DNA of 10,827 nucleotides. It comes from Dehalococcoidia bacterium (GTDB taxonomy: Bacteria > Chloroflexota > Dehalococcoidia > Dehalococcoidales > E44-bin46). The stretch is from NCBI GenBank assembly GCA_004376105.1, contig SOKA01000071.1:1-10827 (forward strand), written 5' to 3'. A program made the translations under genes and the position numbers. This document shows positions 6,099 to 10,827 of this stretch, in pieces. The notes beneath the pieces were generated by a model that made no database searches, had not been told where the DNA came from, and saw only the letters and a program-made list of their open reading frames with translations. Position 1 is the stretch's first letter; each line of letters starts with the position of its first letter.

Positions 6099-6770
6099 AT
6101 GATTAAAGCAGTATTCTTTGATTGGCTAGATACCGTAGCTCACCCTGAACCTGACAGGCACGAGCTATTTTATCAAGTTGCCCAGGAATTGGGCGTTGAG
6201 CTACCTCCCCAGAGGTTAAGAAAGGGTATCTATGCGGCTGAGAATCAAGCGCCAGCGGGTGCCCCACCGAGGTGGAGTGAGGGAAAAGATGAAGCGCCCT
6301 TTATCCGCTATCAGGAAATATTATCAGCCGAGGTTGGGGTGAAGCTGTCGAGGGAGGTAATGTTAGAAATTACACGGCGGGTAAGCCAGCTGGCTAGAAG
6401 CGCAACCTGGGTTCTTTATGATGATGTATTGCCAACCGTGAAAGCATTAAAGCAGAGAGGCTTGATTTTAGGCTTGATTTCCAATATCTACCTGGGCAGA
6501 GCTGGTCTGGAGACCTACCTTGACTTTGTGGTTACCTCTAAGGAAGCGGGGGTTGATAAGCCTGAGTCGCCCATTTTTCTGCTTGCGTTGGAGCGAGCTG
6601 GGGTAAATGCTTCAGAGGCGGTTTATATCGGTGACCAGTATCAAACAGATGTGCTCGGTGCTAGAGGGGTAGGTATTACTCCCATACTTATTGACCGCTA
6701 TGATTTAATGCCCGAGGTCAGCGATTGCCCTCGGATTCACAGTTTGACCGAGCTGGCTCAATACCTTTAG
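6099..6770 (+). CDS. HAD-superfamily hydrolase with altered motif I
   Basis: This 223-residue cytosolic protein is a haloacid dehalogenase-like hydrolase with an alpha-helical cap between motifs I and II. Motif I is FFDWLDT: Asp8 is the nucleophile, but the position two residues on, usually Asp in phosphatases, is Leu10, with Asp11 shifted by one. Motif II is the Ser of LISN (Ser128), motif III the Lys of VDKPESPIF (Lys154), and motif IV the pair in IGDQYQTD (Asp179, Asp184). Loss of the second Asp is known in haloacid dehalogenases and some other non-phosphatase HADs, so the substrate is unclear. AAGGGG precedes the ATG. It ends three bases from the convergent radical SAM gene, and its 3' end has a degenerate copy at 8553-8599. 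Confidence 0.88.
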   Translation: MIKAVFFDWLDTVAHPEPDRHELFYQVAQELGVELPPQRLRKGIYAAENQAPAGAPPRWSEGKDEAPFIRYQEILSAEVGVKLSREVMLEITRRVSQLARSATWVLYDDVLPTVKALKQRGLILGLISNIYLGRAGLETYLDFVVTSKEAGVDKPESPIFLLALERAGVNASEAVYIGDQYQTDVLGARGVGITPILIDRYDLMPEVSDCPRIHSLTELAQYL

Positions 6771-6773
6771 TGG

Positions 6774-8342
6774 TTAAAGCTGCTCTCCCTTTAAGACTTT
6801 TAGTTGCCTTGCCAGTAGGGCATTATCAACCTTGATGTCTTTAATTTTCTCAAAGACCTTGCGGAAATGAAACCCCTGAGCGGCAAGGCTTATGGCTAAA
6901 CTGAGACGCTGAGGATATTTCAGCAGGGTGGAAATAACTAGCTTCCAGTAATACACCCTGAATTTATCCTTAATACCTAAGATAAACACCGATTTAATGA
7001 GTCCCTTGATAAGGTAAGCCTCAAGTTTAAATTTGGAACCCACCTTTTCATTAGGCTTATACTCCTTGAAGAACGTTTGAATCCGCTCGTAATACTGCTT
7101 GGGGGCATAGATTGTATGCAGGATGTGCTTATAGCCATTGATGAGCACTTCAAAGTTCATTTTGGGAATGAAATTGGTTGTGCCATCTGTGTTATCGCCG
7201 GTAGCATCCGGCAATATGCGGTTCTCCTTCTCCAGGCGACGCCATAGCCTTGTTTCGGCTGGGGCGTTTAGCAGACCGACCATAGCGGTAACAATTCCAC
7301 TCCTTTGAATAAAATTGATTTGGCTTTTAAAGATTGAAATTGGGTCACTGTCAAAACCTACAATAAATCCCCCCATTACCTCAAAGCCGTAGTTCTGGAG
7401 CTTCTTAACCGAAGCTACTAAATCACGATTCTTATTGGTGAACTTATTGCACTCAATTAGGCTTTCTTCATTTGGGCTTTCGATGCCAACAAATAGTCTG
7501 TTAAAGCCGGCGTCGGACATTAATAGCATTAACTCTACATCATCGACTAGATTTATAGATGCCTCGGTGAGAAACCTAAACGGGTATTCTTTCTCTTCCA
7601 TCCATTGAATCATTGCCGGCAGGATATCTGTCTTTAACTTTTTCTTGTTGCCTATGAAATTATCATCAACAATAAACACACTACCCCGATAACCCTGATT
7701 ATATATCGCATCTAGCTCGGCTAGCATCTGGTCTCTACTCTTGGTTCGTGGCTTATGTCCATCTAGGATGATAATATCACAAAACTCGCAGTTGTAAGGG
7801 CAGCCTCGAGAATATTGAATGGTGATTGAGGCGTATTTGTTCAAGTCAATGAGGGAATATAGAGGGATGGGGGTTTTGGTTATGTCTGGGTGTTCATTAG
7901 TCGTATAGACATGTTTGGGGCATCCCTTCTTAAGGTCTTCCAGGAAGGGTGGAAGTGTAATTTCAGCTTCATTAAGCACAAGATAGTCTATATCATTAAA
8001 ATCAAATATTTTGTAGGCTGTAGTAAAAAGGGGACCACCGGCAACAACCTTGGTATTGAGTTTCTTACATCGGTTAGCAACTTCCCTGGCTGATTTTTTT
8101 TGCACAACCATAGCACTGAGAAACACATAGTCAGCCCATTTGATGTCTTCATCGGTTAGCCTTGTTATATTCATATCTATAACCTTTTTCTCCCACTCCT
8201 TAGGGAGCATGGCGGCTATAGTTAATACGCCTAGAGGAGGATTTAATGCTTTTCTGGGGGTGAATTTCAAAGCGTATTTAAAGCTCCAGAAAGTGTCTGG
8301 ATATTGGGGATAAACCAAAAGTATTTTCAAATTACGTTCCAT
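6774..8342 (-). CDS. B12-binding-type radical SAM protein with DUF4070-like C-terminus
   Basis: The 522-residue protein has an N-terminal Rossmann-like cobalamin-binding-type domain (about 1-140, starting KILLVYPQYP and including LNPPLGVLTIAAML), then a radical SAM barrel with the 4Fe-4S motif CPYNCEFC (C181, C185, C188), preceded by the family's QYSRG. Further barrel features are VFIVDDNFIG and LFVGIESP. The C-terminal part resembles DUF4070, as in the hopanoid C-2 methylase HpnP and many uncharacterised relatives. The classical DxHxxG base-off motif is absent; the matching place reads DMNITRLTDED. It may be a methylase or another cobalamin/SAM enzyme, but the substrate is unknown and no hopanoid gene is nearby. 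The protein is richer in Lys, Ile and Asn than its neighbours. No strong ribosome site is seen. It is transcribed alone. Confidence 0.88.
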   Translation of the reverse strand: MERNLKILLVYPQYPDTFWSFKYALKFTPRKALNPPLGVLTIAAMLPKEWEKKVIDMNITRLTDEDIKWADYVFLSAMVVQKKSAREVANRCKKLNTKVVAGGPLFTTAYKIFDFNDIDYLVLNEAEITLPPFLEDLKKGCPKHVYTTNEHPDITKTPIPLYSLIDLNKYASITIQYSRGCPYNCEFCDIIILDGHKPRTKSRDQMLAELDAIYNQGYRGSVFIVDDNFIGNKKKLKTDILPAMIQWMEEKEYPFRFLTEASINLVDDVELMLLMSDAGFNRLFVGIESPNEESLIECNKFTNKNRDLVASVKKLQNYGFEVMGGFIVGFDSDPISIFKSQINFIQRSGIVTAMVGLLNAPAETRLWRRLEKENRILPDATGDNTDGTTNFIPKMNFEVLINGYKHILHTIYAPKQYYERIQTFFKEYKPNEKVGSKFKLEAYLIKGLIKSVFILGIKDKFRVYYWKLVISTLLKYPQRLSLAISLAAQGFHFRKVFEKIKDIKVDNALLARQLKVLKGEQL

Positions 8343-8370
8343 TCAATACAATTTTTCGGAAAATCAGACT

Positions 8371-8379
8371 ATTATATCA
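8371..8379 (-). promoter_or_regulatory. Extended -10 promoter for the radical SAM gene
   Basis: On the minus strand TGATATAAT (8379 to 8371) is a perfect extended -10 element (TGnTATAAT). A start near 8364 would give a leader of about 21 bases before the ATG at 8342. A TTGACA at 8389-8384 is only 7 bases from the -10, too close to be its -35; an extended -10 does not need one. Confidence 0.5.
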
Positions 8380-8425
8380 CCTTTGTCAAGAACTTGCACT
8401 GTTCAGTTGATTAGTGACACCTCAC

Positions 8426-8493
8426 CCCCTTTATCCCCCTCGTGATATGGATATATATTCCTATCATGGGGGGAAGGATATTAAAAAAAGGGG
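8426..8493. repeat. Long imperfect palindrome in the spacer
   Basis: The arms TATCC (8432-8436) and GTGATA (8442-8447) pair with TATCAT (8462-8467, one mismatch) and GGATA (8476-8480); a C-run and a G6 run between them also oppose each other, and GGA/TCC closes an AT-rich loop at 8449-8461. Outside this, CCCCTTT (8426-8432) can pair with AAAGGGG (8487-8493) across a 7-base bulge. Total span is about 68 bp. It may be a miniature inverted-repeat or REP-type element; no transposase is near and no second copy is in the window. Confidence 0.5.
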
Positions 8494-8506
8494 CTTCGCC
8501 CCTCTT
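8483..8506 (-). terminator. Rho-independent terminator of the oxygen-defence operon
   Basis: Read on the minus strand, AAGAGGGGC pairs with GCCCCTTTT around a GAA loop and runs into a series of seven T. It lies about 100 bases after the last gene of the minus-strand operon (stop at 8605) and is oriented to end that transcript before the radical SAM promoter. In the plus direction there is no comparable T-run, so the orientation is clear. Confidence 0.75.
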
Positions 8507-8552
8507 AAACTGTCCATATATTACTTGAGGGTAAAGGGTAATGTGAACTCTG

Positions 8553-8599
8553 TTGCCCTCATAATCCATACCCTTCCTGAGGTGGCTCAATACCTCTAA
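8553..8599 (+). pseudogene. Decayed 3' end of a HAD-like gene, copy of the end of the gene at 6099-6770
   Basis: Translated on the plus strand this ends IIHTLPEVAQYL then stop, matching RIHSLTELAQYL then stop at the end of the intact HAD gene. At the DNA level two blocks are identical: TTGCCCTC (8553-8560 against 6725-6732) and TGGCTCAATACCT (8583-8595 against 6754-6766), with roughly half the bases between them matching and a one-base length difference. Nothing upstream resembles the rest of a HAD gene, so only the last 15 or so codons remain. It could be the scar of a duplication or insertion that placed the radical SAM gene here. Chance similarity is possible but unlikely given two blocks in order and a shared stop position. 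Confidence 0.5.
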
Positions 8600-8604
8600 T
8601 AGGG

Positions 8605-8898
8605 CTACTTTCCCACTAATAATTCAGCAATCTCTACCTTTCCCTTCTTGATGTACTCCGCTTGCTGAGGGTCAAGAATTTCCAGTAGCGCCAGAAATTC
8701 CCCTACATGCTCCTTTTCGTCGTCCCGAGCGTGAGCTAGCACTTTCTTAGCCCGCTCATCATCTGTAGCATCAATATGGGCTTGGTAGAGAGCGATGGCA
8801 TCTAGCTCAGCGGCTATGTCTTGCATAATAGCCCGAGTTAGCTCAGCGCCAGTCATCTTTCGGGGCACCATAGTCCCAAAAGGATTACTGAAGTCCAT
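8605..8898 (-). CDS. Ferritin-like protein of the encapsulated-ferritin type
   Basis: This 97-residue helical protein resembles small ferritin-like proteins that work inside encapsulin shells, and the ferritin-like domain fused to the Pyrococcus encapsulin. The shared core is AAELDAIALYQ (29-39), then AHARDDEKEHVGEFLALLEILDP (55-77). Residues E31, Y38, E61 and H64 have the same spacing as the Rhodospirillum rubrum EncFtn iron site (E32, Y39, E62, H65). Such proteins form a dimeric ferroxidase centre that oxidises Fe2+. The C-terminus, IAELLVGK, is short and only loosely like an encapsulin targeting peptide. It is the last gene of the minus-strand operon, 53 bases after desulfoferrodoxin, with AAAGGAGGT before the ATG. 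A rubrerythrin-type peroxidase role is the alternative, but there is no rubredoxin domain. Confidence 0.85.
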   Translation of the reverse strand: MDFSNPFGTMVPRKMTGAELTRAIMQDIAAELDAIALYQAHIDATDDERAKKVLAHARDDEKEHVGEFLALLEILDPQQAEYIKKGKVEIAELLVGK

Positions 8899-8951
8899 TT
8901 CATACCTCCTTTATTTTGTTTCCTCGGGGTTGGTTTTAGAAGTGCAGTCTT

Positions 8952-9329
8952 TTAGCCAGATTTCCACAAGCCGTGGATATTGCAGTACTCTCTGGCCGCT
9001 ACCTTTCGTGGTCCGATTTCAAACTCTGCTTCTGGCTTATCCCCTGGCATAAGGAACTTCCGGTGAATATTGCCGTCGGTGATTACCTCAATCCACTCTA
9101 TGTAGTGCTTTTCCTCCATCGGGTGAGGAACATCGCCAACCTTGACTTTTATTCCTTTATCAGTTGTTTCTACCACAGGCACGTGCTTTTCCAGACCAAT
9201 ATCTGCTGTCTTCTCCTGGAGCAATTCCATGGGTTGCCCGCAACAGACCAGTTCTCCCTTTCCAGCATGTAATACTTCGACTATATTGCCGCAAACATTG
9301 CACCTGTAGACCTGCTTCTGTATGGTCAT
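8952..9329 (-). CDS. dfx: Desulfoferrodoxin (superoxide reductase, two-iron type)
   Basis: Desulfoferrodoxin reduces superoxide to hydrogen peroxide without making oxygen, in the cytosol of anaerobes, using electrons usually supplied by rubredoxin. The 125-residue product has both iron sites. Centre I (desulforedoxin fold) is C10, C13, C29, C30 in RCNVCG and VCCGQPM. Centre II, the catalytic Fe(His)4Cys site, is H49, H69, H75, C116 and H119 within EKHVPVVE, HPMEEKHYIEWIEV and REYCNIHGLWK; E47-K48 of the active-site loop are also present. Length and numbering match the Desulfovibrio protein. AAAGGAGG precedes the ATG. It lies between an SDR gene and the ferritin-like gene, downstream of the rubredoxin fusion that is its likely electron donor. 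Confidence 0.97.
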   Translation of the reverse strand: MTIQKQVYRCNVCGNIVEVLHAGKGELVCCGQPMELLQEKTADIGLEKHVPVVETTDKGIKVKVGDVPHPMEEKHYIEWIEVITDGNIHRKFLMPGDKPEAEFEIGPRKVAAREYCNIHGLWKSG

Positions 9330-9373
9330 GTTTTCTGCCTCCTTTCCTGGATTTACTTACTGGTAATAGGTTA

Positions 9374-10129
9374 TTAAGTGGTTAGCCAACCACCATCGAT
9401 GACTATGGCAGCACCACTTATATAGTCAGATTCGTCAGATGCCAGAAACACGGCTAAGTTGGCAATGTCTTCTGGTTGCCCCAGTCTGCCCTTGGGAATT
9501 CTGAGCAGTAACTGCTCTAGCTGACCGCTCTCTTTAAGTACTTTAACCATATCGGTGTCTATCGCCCCAGGGCAAATAGCATTGACATTTATCCCCTGTG
9601 GTGTGAGCTCCAACGCTAGTGCCTCAGTTAGAGCCATAACACCGCCCTTTGACGCGGTATAGTGAGCTATTAAAGGAAAGGCAATGCCACACCCTCCCGA
9701 AGAGATCGAGGCAATGTTGATAATGCGGCCCCACTTATTCTTAGCCATCTCTTTGGCTACGGCCCGGGCACAGAGAAACTGACCCTTAAGATTCACGTTC
9801 AGGGTATTATCCCAATCCTCATCTGTCAGTTCAAGGAAAGGCTTAAAGCTTATAATCCCGGCATTATTTACCAGTATATCCACTTTGCCAAATTCTGCCA
9901 CTGTTCTTCTCACCATGTCTTCTACTTCAGCCCTGGAAGTTACATCGCATTTTAGCGCCAGCCCTTTTCTGCCAAGGCCTTCAATTTCAGTAACTACTTT
10001 CTGACAATCCTCTTGGCTGATGTCGCTTACTACAACATTAGCTCCCTCTTTAGCCAGAGCTAAGGCTATGGTGCGACCTATGCCTCTTCTAGCTCCAGTC
10101 ACAATGGCTGTCTTGTTGTCCAGTTTCAT
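9374..10129 (-). CDS. Short-chain dehydrogenase/reductase, FabG-like
   Basis: This 251-residue cytosolic oxidoreductase is a classical SDR. It has the nucleotide-binding TGARRGIG (11-18), CDVTS, NNAG (88-91), the catalytic Ser near 144 in ASISSGG, and Y157/K161 in HYTASKGG, then NAICPGAIDTDM and the closing SGAAIVIDGGW. Asp36 at the end of the second strand (VVVSDIS) suggests NAD(H) rather than NADP(H) preference, which argues against a standard NADPH-using FabG. Annotation pipelines often call such proteins 3-oxoacyl-ACP reductase or glucose 1-dehydrogenase; the substrate cannot be told. AAGGAGGTGAC, almost a perfect Shine-Dalgarno, precedes the ATG, and only 15 bases separate it from the flavin reductase-rubredoxin gene, so it is in the same operon. 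Its part in oxygen defence is not obvious. Confidence 0.93.
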   Translation of the reverse strand: MKLDNKTAIVTGARRGIGRTIALALAKEGANVVVSDISQEDCQKVVTEIEGLGRKGLALKCDVTSRAEVEDMVRRTVAEFGKVDILVNNAGIISFKPFLELTDEDWDNTLNVNLKGQFLCARAVAKEMAKNKWGRIINIASISSGGCGIAFPLIAHYTASKGGVMALTEALALELTPQGINVNAICPGAIDTDMVKVLKESGQLEQLLLRIPKGRLGQPEDIANLAVFLASDESDYISGAAIVIDGGWLTT

Positions 10130-10144
10130 TTTATGTCACCTCCT

Positions 10145-10827
10145 TTATTCTATCTTTTCAAACTCGTCCTTACCCACCCCACATACCGGACACACCCAGT
10201 CATCGGGTATTTCTTCAAAAGGCGTCCCCGGTTTTACCCCGCCATCGGGGTCTCCTAGTTCTGGGTCATAGACATAGCCGCAAACGGCACATTCGTATTT
10301 TGCCATTTTGGGTGCTGCCTCCTTTTTCTCCTCAATATAGACCGGGGCAGTCTTGGGAGTGGTGCCCCGCTTGACCTGGTGATAATAGGCATAGGTCATA
10401 GGCTCGCCTTCTCTAATGACATCTGCCCCTACCAGCTCTCCTACAAAAATAGTATGGGTTCCCACGTCTACTTCTTGAGTTACCTTAGCTTCCAGATAAG
10501 CCAGGGCATTGTCAGTAACCACTGGAGCCCGGGTCTCACCTATTTTATAATTAATGCCCTCAAGCTTATCTATGTCTCTGCCTGACTTGAAACCGAAGTG
10601 ACCGATAAAAGAGAGGGGTGTATCCTGGGAGAGAACTGAGACCGCCAATACCTTACTCTCCTTGATAAACTCATGGGTTAGATTGTTTTTGTTGATGCTT
10701 ACGGCAATAGTTGGCGGCTCAGAAGTTATTTGAATCGCGGTATTGGCGATTTGCCCATTGAGCCTATCTCCTTTTCTTGAGCTTACTACATACAGACCGT
10801 AACCTAACTTATATAAAGCCTTAAGAT
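10145..10827 (-). CDS. hrb: Flavin reductase-rubredoxin fusion (high-molecular-weight rubredoxin type), 5' end cut
   Basis: The minus-strand frame is open to the right edge, giving 226 visible residues; the first, partial codon reads -AT, so probably only M and part of a D are missing. Residues 1 to about 160 form a flavin reductase domain with split-barrel FMN-binding features (GLYVVSSRKGDRLNGQIANT, FIGHFGFKSGRD, GTHTIFVGE, MTYAYYHQVKRGTTPKTAP). After a charged linker (about 161-173) comes a full rubredoxin with CAVCG and CPVCG (C179, C182, C212, C215) and the DPDGGVKPGTPFEEIPDDWVCP pattern. This is the layout of Moorella Hrb, which passes electrons from NAD(P)H to the flavodiiron protein FprA. 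No fprA is in view; here desulfoferrodoxin is the likely acceptor. It is the first visible gene of the operon, whose promoter lies outside. Confidence 0.94.
   Translation of the reverse strand, partial: LKALYKLGYGLYVVSSRKGDRLNGQIANTAIQITSEPPTIAVSINKNNLTHEFIKESKVLAVSVLSQDTPLSFIGHFGFKSGRDIDKLEGINYKIGETRAPVVTDNALAYLEAKVTQEVDVGTHTIFVGELVGADVIREGEPMTYAYYHQVKRGTTPKTAPVYIEEKKEAAPKMAKYECAVCGYVYDPELGDPDGGVKPGTPFEEIPDDWVCPVCGVGKDEFEKIE

Noticed and set aside
6774..6794. TTAAAG/CTTTAA inverted repeat as a terminator between the convergent HAD and radical SAM genes
   Set aside because: The stem is six AT-dominated pairs with no following T-run, and it lies inside the radical SAM coding region.
8371..8389. 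TTGACA (8389-8384) and TATAAT (8376-8371) as a paired -35/-10 promoter
   Set aside because: Only 7 bases separate them; the extended -10 alone is the reasonable reading.
8414..8599. Plus-strand open frame of 61 residues as a functional gene
   Set aside because: Its first two thirds come from the palindrome and terminator sequence, and only the last codons resemble a protein, the HAD C-terminus. It is better read as a remnant.
8973..9385. Two plus-strand open frames opposite desulfoferrodoxin
   Set aside because: Both are antisense to a gene with all metal ligands in place and resemble no protein.
10145..10648. Short version of the rubredoxin fusion starting at a TTG at 10648
   Set aside because: The frame stays open to the window edge and the extra 59 residues match the flavin reductase N-terminus, so the true start lies just beyond 10827.
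1..10827. CRISPR arrays, tRNA or rRNA genes, transposase genes, phage attachment sites
   Set aside because: No regularly spaced repeats, cloverleaf-like segments or recombinase motifs were seen in the few non-coding stretches.

Overview
The window looks like a chromosomal segment of an anaerobic bacterium of moderate to low GC. The gene complement fits a Chloroflexota (Dehalococcoidia-like) or Firmicutes-like lineage: a four-cysteine L32, FabK rather than FabI as the enoyl-ACP reductase, a Moorella-type flavin reductase-rubredoxin fusion, and desulfoferrodoxin. This placement is an inference from gene content; no rRNA gene is present to settle it.

Layout. (1) 1-1865, minus strand: the first about 621 residues of RNA polymerase beta (rpoB), running off the left edge. 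(2) 1866-2181: a 316-bp divergent control region. It holds a good rpoB promoter with two helically phased A-tracts where an UP element should lie, a consensus promoter for the rightward genes, and a small palindrome. (3) 2182-6770, plus strand: a housekeeping and fatty-acid cluster in the order DUF177/YceD, rpmF, fabK, fabD, Mth938-like protein, nusB, acpP, HAD-family hydrolase. (4) 6774-8342, minus strand: a single B12-binding-type radical SAM protein with a DUF4070-like C-terminus, convergent with the HAD gene. (5) 8343-8604: a gene-free spacer with an extended -10 promoter, a long imperfect palindrome, a terminator, and what looks like the decayed 3' end of a second HAD gene. (6) 8605-10827, minus strand: a tight oxygen-defence-type operon read in the order flavin reductase-rubredoxin fusion (cut at its first codons by the right edge), short-chain dehydrogenase, desulfoferrodoxin, encapsulin-type ferritin-like protein, ending at the terminator.

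How the genes fit together. Cluster 3 joins ribosome and transcription functions (L32, NusB) with acyl-chain elongation (FabD loads malonate on ACP; FabK does the final reduction). Cluster 6 is a plausible superoxide and iron handling unit: the fusion protein can move electrons from NAD(P)H through flavin to rubredoxin, rubredoxin can feed desulfoferrodoxin (superoxide reductase), and the ferritin-like protein can oxidise and help store iron. The SDR in the middle is not explained by this scheme.

Points most worth a second look: FabK carries Glu where the family has its active-site His; a degenerate copy of the HAD gene's 3' end lies on the far side of the radical SAM gene; the ferritin-like protein has the encapsulated-ferritin metal-site spacing but no encapsulin gene in view; and the HAD enzyme lacks the second Asp of its catalytic motif. 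I found no CRISPR array, tRNA, rRNA or transposase gene.
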